64,000 bases of DNA from Larix kaempferi (taxonomy: Eukaryota; Streptophyta; Pinopsida; Pinales; Pinaceae): contig BSBM01000252.1 of the NCBI GenBank assembly GCA_027924585.1, positions 7,688,001 to 7,752,000 on the forward strand. Reading direction: 5' to 3'. How positions within the stretch are numbered: the first letter of the stretch is position 1; each line of letters begins with the position of its first letter. A model generated the notes under the pieces. That model did not search any database, had not been told where the DNA came from, and was given only the letters and a program-made list of their open reading frames with translations. Shown here in pieces: positions 1 to 11,481 of this stretch. The position numbers and the translations under genes were made by a program.

Positions 1-559
1 TTGGGGTTTACAAGTTAAGCATAATGATGAAAGGAGGGAACATCGTTAACCTTTTTTTTCCTCAGAAAAAATAATTCATAATTTCATTACTTCTTATAAA
101 AAAGAGTTACGGAATTATATATTTTAGATGCATAAAACAATTAAGCATAATTGTCTTAAATAGTATAATACTTGGACGAAAAATGGACAAGATTTCTCCT
201 GGCCTATCCAATACATAGAGTCTACAGCTAAAATAGAAATACCAATGACAAATTACCACAATAATGTCCCAAGGATGTATAAGATCACCTTGTCAAAAAT
301 ACAAAGGCCATACATTGCTTAGCCTACAATAACATCAACAAACATACTATAAAGAATGCCAAATAAAAAATAACATAGTTGTAACAAAATAGGAGTGCTC
401 AAGTAAGACACTAGCTCGCCGTAGCATGTTCATGAAAAGGAAGATGATAGACTAAGAGATTATTCCATTGTACGACTTAACAAAATTCCAAATTCCATGT
501 TGCATATGAACTCTAGCCTTCAACAGAATATCGATATCCACATTATGTTCCCTATATAT
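1..559. other. AT-rich flank beyond the LINE 3' end
   Basis: No coding pattern is recognisable here. It lies beyond the RNase H module of the minus-strand LINE, so part may be LINE 3' UTR. The T-run at about 52-59 could be the remnant of a poly(A) tail read on the minus strand, but it is too short to fix the boundary. Confidence 0.3.
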
Positions 560-890
560 ATGCTAGAAAGAAAAAAGCGTGAAATTAGTGCAGATCAATC
601 TCAACTCATCCAATAAAATAGATAGAGCTAAATGATTACATTGTTCTTTACCCTTGATCCATTTAATCACAATTTGGGAATCCCCAGACACCTGCAAATG
701 TGAAATGCCTCTTTCCACCGCAAACAGTAGAAAGAGCTTCAAAGCCATTAGTTCAACGAAATTATTTGAACCTACCCCCAAACCTGCCTGTAATTTTACA
801 AAGTGGGAGTCTGAGTAGTGAAGAAAACCCCCTCCTCCACATCATGGATGGTTCCATTGGGAGGCTCCATCACAATATGCACAAGGGAAA
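560..890 (-). pseudogene. LINE RNase H domain (RVT_3 type), broken
   Basis: This is the 3'-terminal RNase H of the LINE, which would remove the RNA strand during target-primed reverse transcription. The first catalytic aspartate sits in a CDGASQ context near 870, the glutamate in NNFVELMAL near 750, and the second aspartate in SGDSQIVI near 680. The first part and the rest lie in different frames, so at least one frameshift separates them near 790. The spacing and motifs match plant LINE and RVT_3 RNase H domains. It follows the zf-RVT module in the expected order. Confidence 0.75.
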
Positions 891-1263
891 TCCTTGTTTA
901 TCCCTTCCTTCACCAACTTTCTCTGATTGTCCTGATTTGACTCCTAAGGGAAAGCGTTAAGGATTTTGAGTCCTTGGGCCGTACATACTACAATTGAAAT
1001 CATTTTTTCCTTGAAAACATGATGTTTCCAAGCTATCAAAATTCCCTATACTATTATGACCAATAGGACCTTAAATGGTTTAGTATGTGGATTCAATACC
1101 CATGTTGAAATCCTCTTCAATCGTGATTTTAGTCCAAACATTCCTTAAACCAATAATAGAATCGACTTCTAACCATACTTCCTTTGCATAATCGCATTCC
1201 ATTGTAATGAGATCATTCGACTCATCATTGTTACAGCAAAGAGTAGATTCTACTAGAGTTGGC

Positions 1264-2114
1264 TCAATTCCGCTTCTGAACGGTATCCCAAGTTAGAACC
1301 TTGTTGTTTAAAAGAGACCACATAATTTTTTTTCCTTCATGGGACATTTCAACTTCCATAGAGGTTTCCACCACCATTGGATCTCCCTTCTCTCCCCTTC
1401 TAAGCAAAAACATTTGTAGCCCAATTTGGAGGAGTATGCTCCCATTTGTACAAAATACCATATCAACTCATCCAGGTTTTTGTTAAGTCTAACTTGACAG
1501 ATTCTTAGACATGAAAGGAATGAGTCCCAAACCATTGATTCTTCACTTGCCCATCCCAATATTTCCACCAAAATCCAACCCTGACCCAAAATAGAAGTAG
1601 TACATGGGTCGACAATGTGAGAAAGAATAAAAATACTCCTGGCTCTAAGTTGGTGAATCATTTGAGGATTAAGGATACGAGACCTCCCACTTCCCACCCA
1701 TGCATCCTCTCCAATTATTACCTTGTATCTCTCCCCAACCTTCTGAGCCAAATATTTCCTGGTCAAGGAAAAGGACGCGATAACCACTTTCCAGATCATA
1801 GATATATTTTGACTTTCCTTCACCCTTCTCCTCATCCAAACTTCTATAGAATCAGGGAATATATGCTTGTTCAACACTACATGACACCAAAACCCATGCC
1901 CTTTAATTAATCTCCATATTCTCTTAGCAACCAATGTGTTGGAAAATAAGAAAATATTCTTGAGGCCCCAACCCATTAAATATTTTGTACATGCCAATCT
2001 CTCCCATATAACCCATGGGTTGACTGTCCTATCACTCGAACCTCCCCGCAGAAACCGTAAACTCACCTTTCCGAGCTTGTCCAAGACTGCTTTTGAAATC
2101 CATGATAGAGACAT
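1264..2114 (-). pseudogene. LINE RT C-terminal region with zf-RVT domain
   Basis: The translated minus strand has the typical sequence between RT and zf-RVT in plant LINEs: an IWRLIKGHGFW segment, then a tryptophan-rich WWWKPLWKLKCP segment, then NKVLTWDTVQKRN. The last segment is in a different frame from the long 268-codon stretch, so there is a frameshift close to 1310. The zf-RVT domain is a putative zinc-binding region of unknown detailed role found after plant LINE RTs. It is continuous with RT upstream and RNase H downstream. Confidence 0.8.
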
Positions 2115-2149
2115 CTAATAGATCGAGATAACTTCCAGCACAACCTTTA

Positions 2150-3110
2150 CTAGTATAAGATGAACTCCCTTGGAAAGCCATCTAAAACTCTAGTAGGCCA
2201 AACACTTTTCCAATTTTGCAATAAGCCAGCTCCAATCATTCTTTTCATAATTGTTTGGTTTTAAGAAAAATCCACGATACTTTAATCCATTCTCCATTTC
2301 AACTATTTTGAAGGGAAAGAGTTCCAAGGAAAAGTCTCGAACTTCAGTTCCAACTCTATTAAAGGAGATAGAAGATTTATTGCCATTTATTAACATTTTG
2401 GTAGCTAAGCTATACAGATCTAGAATGATCTTAAGCTTCACAATGTCTTTCCTTGTTACATCGCAAAAAATGAGAATACCATCTACATAAATGAGATGAG
2501 AAATAAATATTCTCTCTCTGGTATTCACATCTATGAAAGATCCAACCCTTTTTGCTTCCTTCAAAGACCTGTTCAGTCCTTCCACTACTAAAAGAAATAA
2601 AAGAGGCAACAAATGTCACCCCAGACTAAGGCCCCTGCCCACCCTAAAGAATTTTGAAGCTACTATGTTGATTAACACCGAGAAAGACACTAACGTTATG
2701 CATCTCATCACCCAAGAAATGAATGGGACCTAAAACCCCAAATGGGTCATCATTAACTAAATGTATATCCAATTCATCATGTCATATGCCTTTGACATAT
2801 CGATTTTAATCACCACTAACTTTTGTTTCTAAACCTTGATGTTATGCATTACTTCGTGAGCCACCCAAATCACCTCATGGATTTGTCCCCCATCTAAGAA
2901 ACCGAACCTCTCCCCTGAGATGGATTTATATAGTAAATCCTTTACTCTCCTCATGATTACCTTAGCCACAATATTGTATATGTAGTTGCATAACGATATG
3001 GGTTTGAAGTCTTCAAAGGTTGTAGGATTATCGCTCTTTGGAATTAGAACAATAAAAGTCATATTGAAAGAATCCAACATTCAGACTCCTATTCTAGATT
3101 CTTCAACCAC
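2150..3110 (-). pseudogene. LINE non-LTR reverse transcriptase, inactive
   Basis: The N-terminal RT part (about 3080-2829) shows FIVLIPKSDNPTTFEDFKPI and SLCNYIYNIVAKVI, typical of non-LTR RT_nLTR domains. The later part (about 2612-2190) shows a PLLFLLVVEGL motif, and the catalytic box reads YVDG where YADD is expected, so one catalytic aspartate is replaced by glycine. The two parts are in different frames. RT would copy the LINE RNA at a nicked chromosomal target. The missing aspartate and the frameshifts make this copy inactive. Confidence 0.85.
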
Positions 3111-3839
3111 GCTTAGTCTAGCCATTGAAATCCATAGTCTAGCCATTCGTTCCTAGAATTTTGTCCTTTTTGTCATTTTCTCTGGCTTTGAATAAGGTCT
3201 CAAAGTGAGAGACCCCTATTGCAACAATCTCTTCAAAACCGATTATCTCTTCCCCATCCTACCTAGCTAGCTTCTAGATAATGTTCGCATTCTTGCACCC
3301 TTGAGCATATCTGTGAATGTTTTTTTAATTATCATCTCCTTTCTCAAGCCATAAATCCTGTCTTTTGAGTCTCCAAGCAACTACTCTATCTTCTAAAATC
3401 TTCCTTTTATTCTATTGCAATTGAAGAACCTCTAATTTTGTATCCTCAAATTGAAAACCACGCCCCAATTGAGTCATATAGCTTGGACAATGAGTCTTCA
3501 CACTCAACAAGTTTGAGGTCACCCTTCACTCTTTTTTCATGTGCCCACCCTATCGTCGCTTGTTTTACCGTTTTAAGATTCCCTACGAATTGAAGGGTTG
3601 TCAATTATACCTCGAAACTATCATATGGATTCTATATACTTTTAACCAAGTTTACATAATCCTCCTCATGAATCCACTATGGATTGAATTTAAAAGGACT
3701 TGATCATTTATGTCTCATCTTCACTATTTCTAGAACAATAAAAAAATGATCAGTATCACCCCCTTCATCCAACCACTTACATAATCGCAATGTATCTTCC
3801 ATCGTGACCTCCAAAGTCAAGAATCTATCTAGCCTCTTA
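3111..3839 (-). pseudogene. LINE region between endonuclease and RT, degenerate
   Basis: This lies between the recognisable endonuclease and RT modules and should encode their linker and the first RT blocks. Stops in all minus-strand frames leave no long open stretch. It is assigned to the LINE by position only. Confidence 0.5.
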
Positions 3840-4419
3840 GAAACCTTTTCTTCTCTCACCCCTGTGTTCCTCCAAGTGGTTTGAGTTTGTCAGGTTCAAT
3901 GTCCAGTAAACCCCCTTCTTCAAGCTTATGCAAAAAATAACCAACTAGAGGATCTACTTGAGCTCTAGAACTCCAAGTCTCCGCATTTCCAAGGGAAAAA
4001 TTTAAGTCTACCCCCAAGATTATGGCACCCCTCTTTATGAAATATTTATGGAAGAGAGAATCCCATAATATTTTCCTTTTTGCACAATGACCATAGACAT
4101 TTAGTAGTAAAAACTCTCTGTCCAACTCCTACAAGAACAATTTCACCCCTAGACTTGAGACAACATCCCATGAATTGGTGCACATAAGTGATCGAGAGTT
4201 CCATCCTATCTCTAGTCCCCTCGATCGCCCCAAAGCATCTAAAGAAATAAAATTCCACCCACCCAACAAATCTTCCAGCACCCGAGAGATAATCAAACCC
4301 TTACCCAAGGTTTCCTAGAGCATAATCACATCCAACTTAACTCTCTCCACCACCCTCTTAATGGCCCATATCTTAGCTTCATTGGTCATCCCTCGACAAT
4401 TGAAGGAAAGCACGATCAT
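3840..4419 (-). pseudogene. LINE endonuclease (EEP family) domain, broken
   Basis: A minus-strand ATG at 4419 opens with MIVLSFNCRGM, the usual start of the plant LINE ORF2 endonuclease, followed by a stop (TAG) in the place of a glutamine codon just before the catalytic-glutamate context. Further on, LLNVYGHCAKRKILW and ILGVDLNFSLG give the second and third EEP blocks, including the D-x-N motif. The pieces lie in two frames (about 4258-4046 and 4125-3856). The domain would nick target DNA. The stop and frameshifts inactivate it. Confidence 0.82.
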
Positions 4420-4429
4420 ATTGTAACAC

Positions 4430-4640
4430 CTACTAGGGTCTCTGTGCTCTAAGGAACCCATCAATTGCTAATTGATTCCCAGCTCTAAGGAACCCATCAA
4501 TTGCTAATTGATTCCCAGCTGCAACATCTGTTGTGTCCTTCTCCTGTGCTTTATATAGAAAGGATCTCTTGCCCCTCCCAAACCCATTAGTACCACAAGC
4601 CAAATATTCCCCTAGACACTCCAAACAACCCTCTAGAAAG
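4430..4640. repeat. short tandem duplication between LINE ORF1 and ORF2
   Basis: A unit containing AAGGAACCCATCAATTGCTA is present twice at about 4450-4520, 41 bp apart and nearly identical. It looks like a small local duplication in the ORF1/ORF2 spacer. Confidence 0.6.
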
Positions 4641-4653
4641 ACACTGACATCCC

Positions 4654-6026
4654 CTATCCGAGGAGGTAAATTGTAATCTGGAATATTCCCACGGTTTTCC
4701 ACCCACGCTGACCCCGAATAAAATCTCTTAGGGACATGGTGGAAATACCTAACACAGGCTCCTTTCCAATCATACTTAGTTGAGGAATTTCTTCGTATGT
4801 TTTAACTTCGTTAGAGGGGATTGATATATTAAGAAATTTTTTATTACCTTTTATATTCCTCTTCATCTCTCCTTTACCTAAAGATCCCTTCACCTCCACA
4901 TATTTTTCCACTTCCACGCTAGCATCTCCCATAGAGACTACATCGAGAACAACTACGCCAATCATCGCATCCTTCATAGATATTTCCACCTCATCATTAT
5001 GTGCCTCGACGACCTCAACATATTTACCACGTGTCGATAAGTCTATCTTCATATTGTCATCTCTCGAAACGACCACCCCGACCTGAGTATTCCTACCATC
5101 GACTTTGCTTACCTCTCTATAGATCGCCACCTTTGTAACATGAGGCACCACCCTCGGCTTGTAAACACCTTCCAAGATATTCTGAGTAAAAGGTAATTGA
5201 CATTCCTCCACCAAGTTCCCATGCATATGACAACAACGACACTCGAACATAATACCTTCATAACCAAAAGCTGGGGAATTTAGAAGAGCCCTTTTTCAAG
5301 TCCAAACCTTCTCTTAGATCCACTACAATTAGAATATTGCCAAGATTCATATTACCTAACTCCTGGAATGAAATATTAGCTAATAGAAAAACATCGAGAT
5401 TGTTCCCAATAGCTCTGAATGCATCCCAATACCAATAACTCATTGGAAGATCTGGTAGATGCACCCATACCGATATAAGATACATTCACTCTTTTCTAGG
5501 ATCAAACAACGAGCTCCAAGATTTTAGAAAGAGCAGCATTGCACCCCATGACTAGGTCTCCTTTAAAATGTTAGTAGCACCACCTACGTTCCGAAATATA
5601 AGAGAGAACCATCCCCTTGGAAGGATGTACCCCAAATGATAATATCCAAGAGTTTGAGACCGGTTAAGACCAATCCATGAATTTAGTATACAAGTTACTA
5701 AATCGACGGCCCCTCACTTGACCAACGACAACCATTTCTGTCATCTTCTCCACTTCATTTAGCTTGATGTATTTGCTAAGGACTAGTTTAATCAGAGCCT
5801 TCTTATATTGAGTACAGTTCCTTTTCTTCCCACTATGGGTACCCTTTGCTGACTCCCCAGAGCTTCCGTCCCCCTTCAAACCCCCACCTATCTTCTCTTG
5901 ATGATGCAAGAGCATTTGGAGATGAAGGTGTCGAAGAAATCCTATCAAGGAAAAGGTGGTGGATGCGCAATACAAAACCCCAAAGAGAGAGAGCCTGAAA
6001 ACCCGACAGCATATTGAAAGCCCCAT
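4654..6026 (-). pseudogene. LINE ORF1 (DUF4283-like + zinc knuckle), broken
   Basis: Three minus-strand stretches read in order: about 6026-5664 (ending in a RRFSNLYTKFMDW-type segment), 5485-5258 (VWVHLPDLPMSYWYWDAF, a DUF4283 hallmark) and 5250-4654. The last begins with a zinc knuckle of exact CX2CX4-X-X4C spacing in which the central histidine is asparagine (CCHMHGNLVEEC). Plant LINE ORF1 proteins are nucleic-acid-binding chaperones of the LINE RNP. The remainder is acidic and low complexity, as is usual for the ORF1 C-terminus. Frameshifts separate the stretches, and the start cannot be fixed. Confidence 0.78.
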
Positions 6027-6039
6027 ATCTAGAGTTGGT

Positions 6040-7085
6040 CCTTGAAGGTTAGCAACAAAGGGAAAAAAAAAGCAAGAAGAAGAAGAGGAAGCTAAAGAAA
6101 AAATTGAATGTGATAAATTGAAAGAAGTTGAAGTAGAAAAATCAAGTAAAAGAGAAGAATAATTAAGAAATGAATTTGAATCATAGAGGGTTATATTAGA
6201 AGAACAAGTTGAGAAAAAAGTGAAGGAAAAATATGAAGAACAAAAAACAAAAGAACAAGAGAAAAAAAAGGATCAAGATGAAATTGGAAACGAGACTTGA
6301 GAAATTGAGGGAGGAGAACAAAAGTTTCAAACAAATGTCACGCAAATAAATAATGTTGAGACAGATGATACTCTTGAAAAAATGCTACTAAGGAAAGCCC
6401 CCCTAATACAAATATTAGTGCACCCAAGAAATAGAGGGTTAATGTTCAAGTCCAAGGTCCATTTCCTATAGAGAAAATTTTCGCTACTCAAACCTTTGTT
6501 GGTATTTTTTCTCAATGAATGGTTGGAGGAGATGATGGTCCTATCCCACAAAGTGGATGATGTTTCTCATATAGAAATTTTCTAATACAATAAGAAAAGG
6601 AAACAATGATAACAATAAATCACAAGTGTAGGAAGATCATTATAGACTCAAAAGTAATACTTACTACTGAAACTACATAAATGGATATAAAAAAACTAAA
6701 CCTTACTCCCTTTTCTTCTAATACTCTAGTTGTTGCCTATGCTAATATCCATAAATCCATTGATGTTGAGAAGGAGATCAAAGAGTATGAGGAAACCAAT
6801 TCTTTACTGGAAAATTAGGTTGAATATTAAAATTCAAGCCAGTTCAAAGTTTTTGAATTCACTAAGTATGCTTTTAAGATACAAAATTCGAGCTAAACCT
6901 TGTCCAAAGAGAATTTCACACCAAATCTCAACGCCTATAGGTTCATAACCAAGATATTGTATAACTTATGGATCACCTTAAGAACTAGAATGTTTCATAT
7001 GAGTTATAAAACTACAGTTCGAGAGTGTGAATAATTGGTAGTATTCCTTAGAAGAGATTCTTAAGAGATACTTATTTTCTTTGAA
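6040..7085 (+). pseudogene. decayed Lys/Glu-rich coiled-coil ORF (X3)
   Basis: The plus strand reads through a Lys/Glu-rich stretch (EEEEEAKEKIECDKLKEVEV and similar) with scattered stops until about 6300. A further protein-like section near 6740-6960 contains VAYANIHKSIDVEKEIKEYE. The composition and the coil-then-globular order resemble the coiled-coil sections of X1 and X2 elsewhere in the window, but I cannot show homology by eye. It abuts the 5' end of the LINE, which is on the other strand. No function is assigned. Confidence 0.4.
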
Positions 7086-7090
7086 GCAAC

Positions 7091-7775
7091 TGTTGGGCCT
7101 AGTTCATTGTGGGTACCATCTTTGGAAAATATATTTTTGGTGTGGACAAGGGTGAAGCGGAAGTGGTTCGATGAAGTGGTCAACTTCGACGAAGCGGCCG
7201 AGAAATCATGACAAAACATCTATGTTGATCAAGTTAAATATGTAGAGTTGAGTTAGTTAGTTGGTTTTTGTCCACTTGCATTAATGAGTCGGTTAATTAG
7301 TTAGTGGGTTAGTGGGAGCAGGGCAAGCTAAGTGCGTCCTATAAATATGTAGTAAGAGGAAATTTTGTGGTTGTTGTTATTATGTCTGTCAATCGAGTAG
7401 AAAATATGTTGTTGAAGCTCTGTTTGGGTCTGTAATGAAGCATTATGCTATGTATGTCAGAGCTATTTTGAAGAGCCGAGTCGCTGATCTGTAGGCTGTG
7501 TGTGCAGATCTTTGTAAATCAAGAAGAAATATGTAAGTCATAAACTCAAGTGCTATATTTGGATACAACTCATAATAAAATACAAGCGCTTCCGTGGTTT
7601 TTCCTAGGATGGGTTTCCACGTTAAAACATGGTGTCCTCGTGTGATGTGATATGTGTTTCTTTCCTCTCTTGATTACTTAGATTAATGCATGCTTGCGAT
7701 AATTAGGAATGATATGGATATGAAATATAATCTAAGTCATATGAATATGGTAATGTCATGGGTTCTGTCGAAGTG
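7091..7775 (+). repeat. probable LTR of gypsy element A
   Basis: The segment starts TGTTGGGCC, has a TATA-like CTATAAATATG near 7340, and has a downstream block (CCTAGGATGGGTTTCCACGT near 7608) that parallels the R/U5 block of the element D LTR, whose start TGTTGGGTC is also similar. It is followed almost directly by element A coding sequence that begins inside the protease, so the leader, gag and most of the protease are deleted. The right boundary is uncertain. Confidence 0.55.
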
Positions 7776-7779
7776 ACTG

Positions 7780-8550
7780 ATGTCATGGGCAATTCAGAAT
7801 CAGACCATTATCAACTTTAAAAAGAGACTTCTAACATTTGAGAATGAAGGGATCAGAGTTGTCTCACCTTTGGATCCACTGGAAGGACAAAGGTACGTTG
7901 AACCAGTCAAGGGAGATTATGATGCTCAAGACTTAGACAACATTTATAATGTATCCTCCAGGATAAACAACTATATCAATCCTACAACAGATGGTACACT
8001 AAGTTGGCGGAGCGTTAGCTCTTGCTCATCGGATTCTAGCGTAGCTCTGGAAAATTGGCATAACAAGTTACATGAAGTTTCAATGCGAAGATGTGCTCAT
8101 GTGACAAAATCACTGCGTTGGGTTGGTAAAGAGGTATGTGATCTTCCTACTTATGAAATTTTACCTAATCTGAATAAGTTTGTTGTTAAATTTGAGGGTA
8201 AGGTACCTGAACAACAACGCTTATTAGCCTTGTACGTCACCCTAAAATCAACATTGGCGAGGTGGTGGGATGTGCACAAGCAGTGTATAACCAGTTGGTC
8301 GCAGTGTAGAAAATATTTAGAAATCCGGTTTGGTGGAGGGATTCCCTATATTAGAGAGAAGTATACTGGGTTGAATATCCCTGCTAATCATCTAGCTACC
8401 TGTAGTACGATCGAGAAAAATAGACCCAAGCAAGAGTGGGTAAATATGTTCATTCATACACTTGATACTATACCAAGGAATTGGTATATGTCGTTGGAGC
8501 TACGACAAGGTCCTACAGAATGGAGCAATTTGGAAATGAGTTTCAAGTAG
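7780..8550 (+). pseudogene. element A: protease end plus second gag-like domain
   Basis: The first residues (SWAIQNQTIINFKKR) match the end of the retropepsin region of element D (LLGKDWAMDNLAIIDLKKKK). They are followed by a helical gag-like domain with RRCAHVTKSLRWVGKEV and LARWWDVHKQCITSW motifs and a KYTGLNIPANHLATC segment. Element D has the same domain in the same place, between protease and RT. The true start is missing because everything upstream is deleted, so the first methionine has no special meaning. The frame closes at 8550, where element D continues towards RT. Confidence 0.72.
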
Positions 8551-8559
8551 AGATTTCAC

Positions 8560-10560
8560 TATGAGGATGAAAGTCCTACGATAGATGTGGCTCTATAGAT
8601 TATCATGGCATTTTTTTTGGAAGAAATCCCAAGACCGATGTCTAATCTACCGTAGTGGATCGCGAACATGGAAAAAATGATGGAATTCTACAACATCAGC
8701 GGAGGACCGGAGGATGATGATCCGATGGATATTCATATTCCAGAAACTGAAGGGAGTCATGATCTGAAGGGACTAGAGATTTCATTTGACAAATTTATGA
8801 ATTCGTTGAAGATTATAAAGGTAAATATTGTCTCTACTGAAAATCCTATGTTTGCAAATATAGGAGATTATTGGGATGATGAAACAGTGGGAAAGATTAC
8901 TGGCTTGTTACATGAATTTGAATATTTTTTTCCTACTAAGTTTTCAGAAATGAAGGGGATTGCTGGTGACTTAGAAGAAATGAAAATCCCAATGAAGCTA
9001 GGCACCAAGCCAATCAAGCTAAGGCCATATAAATTGAATCCACAGTATAAGGAAAAATTCAGAGTTGAGATCGACATAATGATTGATGCAAGAATCATTG
9101 AGCCTGTTGAAGAATCAAAATGGATCAGTCCTATGGTAGTCCAAGATAAGAAGACTAGTGAGATTCGGATTTGTGTCTACTTGTGGAAGTTGAATGATGC
9201 TTGTATACATGATCCGTTTCCAACTCCATTTACAGATGAAGTGCTTGAAAGTGTCGGAGGTTAGGAAGCCTACTCTTTTATGGATGGATTTTTTGGGTAT
9301 CATCAAATCAAGATTGCTAAGGATGAACGATATAAAATGACATTTGTGACATAATGGGGCTGCTTCCAGTACACGATAATTCCTTTTGGCTTAAAGAATG
9401 CTCCTACAATTTTTTCACGCGTGGTTGTTGCTATGCATTTAAAGAATTCATTCATAATTTTCTAGAAGTATATTTTGATGATCGGAAAGTATATGGGCTG
9501 CTCAAGAATCATATTGAAAATTTGAAGTTGATGTTAGAGCGCTGTAGACAGTATCAAATTTCTTTGAACCTGAATAAATACATACTTTGCGCCCCATTTG
9601 GCATATTATTGGGACATGTAGTATGTAAGCAAGGTTTGTCGGTGGACCCTACAAAGATTGCTATTATAGTTGACCTACCCCCACCCACTTCAGTCTGACA
9701 ATTGAGAACAAATCCGAGTAACACAGGATATTATAGGAAGTTTATCAAAGACTATGCCCAAATTACAACACCAATGGAAAAAATTACTCAAGAAAGATGT
9801 GAAGTTTCACTGGAACGAAGATTGTCAATAGAGCCTCGACACGTTGAAGGAGAAAATTGTTACAACACCTATTCTGGCATTTTCTGACTGGAGAAAATAA
9901 TTTCATGTCCATGTCAATGCCTCATCTGTCACTCTAGGCACATTGCTTGCTCAACTAGGTGAAGGTTATATTGAACATCCTATTGCATTTGCTAGTAGAA
10001 ATCTGTCAACTGCACAAAGAAATTATACTACAACGGAGAGGGAAGGTCTCGTCATGGTTTATGCGTTACAAATGTTCATGCATTATTTACTAGGGGGCCA
10101 CTTTAATATGTTTATAGATCATTATGCTTTGAAGTACCTTATAAACAAGTTAGTGTCGAGGGGAAGATCTGTCGGTGATTATTGTTATTTTAGGAATACA
10201 ATTTCAAGATTGTTGTCAAAACAGGAAGGTTGAATGTGAGCCCCGACCATCTGTCGAGGTTGGAGACAGTAGAAGAACCAACCATTTTAGAATATAATCT
10301 TCCAAATGCACAACCCTTTTTGTTAAGTATGGTTGATGAGTATTTTCAATATATTGTGACATTTTTGTCTACAAGAGTAGCTCCAAAGGGATATATGACT
10401 ACACAGAAGAAGCAATTGGTCATTAAATATACATACTACCAGTTGATAGCTGGTTAGTTGTACAAGTTAGGACTGGATGAGGTATTGCATCACTGTGTTT
10501 TGGAGATGTTATCAGTCAAATTGGAACTTCTCCATCCGTGACCACACTGCATTGTCGGCC
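8560..10560 (+). pseudogene. element A: RT, RNase H and start of integrase, broken
   Basis: This continues element A pol. RT starts near 8950 with PIKLRPYKLNPQYKEKF, WISPMVVQDKK and PFPTPFTDEVL. A TAG at 9262 and a frameshift near 9350 interrupt it. The YxDD box reads VYFDDRKVYG near 9460. The connection and RNase H follow (IAFASRNLSTAQRNYTTTER near 9980), with the first RNase H aspartate apparently Asn (HVNASS near 9910). LSRLETVEEP and LYKLGLDEVLHHCVLE mark the RNase H/integrase linker, after which homology fades near 10540. This is a Ty3/gypsy polyprotein remnant with at least five lesions. Confidence 0.83.
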
Positions 10561-10730
10561 ACACAAAAGGACCTTATGGATGGAAGAGACTAATTGACCA
10601 TAGATGTTTTGGACCCAAATCTCACAATACCTTCTTAACCAAAATTATTTTTTGAAGTATTTTGAGCCATAACCATGACTCTCCTACTGGTCAAATCGTG
10701 GGTCAACCGTAGGAGTCTATATGGACAACC
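10561..10730. other. spacer between elements A and B
   Basis: This contains no recognisable coding sequence or repeat. It may be the most decayed part of the element A integrase or flanking DNA. Confidence 0.3.
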
Positions 10731-11459
10731 TGTGGGTAACACCTAAAAAGTTGCACCCGCCTGTTACTTGACACTAAACGCACAAGTAATTCGCTAGTTG
10801 TCAAGAGATACACTCACGGGTATCTCAAAATCACGAAAAAATATAAAATATTGATTAAGAATTAGTTATGGAAGTTACCCTAACTACTATAACCTCCCCA
10901 ACCAATTACCTTTCGATTCTATCCTCTCAACCTTGCTATAAATACAAGGAGAGGGTCTTGAGAAAGGGAGAACCATTTTTTGTAAAGAAATGCTGGAGAA
11001 ATATCCATTGAAGGTAGAGGAGCAAGGAGCCCATGGTCAATTTTTTACAGTGCAGGTTACAGAGCATGTATAAGCTGGTTGCCCTTAATGCAAGTAATAC
11101 AAGAGATTTTACTTCCTATAAGATTTTCCTACTTTATGAATCCATTTAATTGAATCTTTCATATTTGTTTATATATGAGTTTCATGCTAAGTTATTCATC
11201 GTTGTTTAGCCAAAATATTTGAGAAGGGTATCTTGTTTATTGCGGGTTTTTCATCTGAAACAGTGGATCGTAGGAATACAACTTAATCTTGGATCATACT
11301 TCGGCTATCCAAGTATGTGTTTTGGATTTAAACCCTAATTGTTTCTTGATTAAAGATGTATTGTATGCTATACTTGTTTGTCATCTAGATTCTGTACCTT
11401 AACAACTGTATGTTGGTGATCTATGAACTTCCCAATCATAGGTATTTTACCAAACAACA
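10731..11459 (+). repeat. 5' LTR of gypsy element B
   Basis: It begins TGTGGGTAACACCTAAAAAG, closely resembling the start of the element E LTR (TGTTAACACCCAAAAAG), and ends in ACAACA directly before a PBS-like sequence. A TATA box (CTATAAATACAAGG) lies at about 10936. The length of about 729 bp is close to the 710 bp of element E. No matching 3' LTR exists because B is truncated. The start could equally be 10733. Confidence 0.75.
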
Positions 11460-11463
11460 GAAC

Positions 11464-11481
11464 TGGTGACTCCACTAGGGA
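11464..11481 (+). other. element B primer-binding site
   Basis: TGGTGACTCCACTAGGGA follows the LTR by four bases. It begins with the TGG expected to pair with a tRNA CCA end and is related to the TGGCGACTCCGCT in the same position in element E. The priming tRNA is not assigned. Confidence 0.6.

Larger units (their letters stand above)
480..6040 (-). mobile_element. decayed plant L1-type LINE, near full length
   Basis: Read on the minus strand, the segment carries, in order, an ORF1 with DUF4283-like and zinc-knuckle parts, an endonuclease/exonuclease/phosphatase domain, a non-LTR reverse transcriptase, a zf-RVT domain and a C-terminal RNase H. That order is the standard layout of plant L1 elements with an RNase H. 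Every module contains stops or frameshifts, so the copy is dead. No target-site duplication or clear poly(A) tail was found, so the ends are approximate. Confidence 0.88.
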
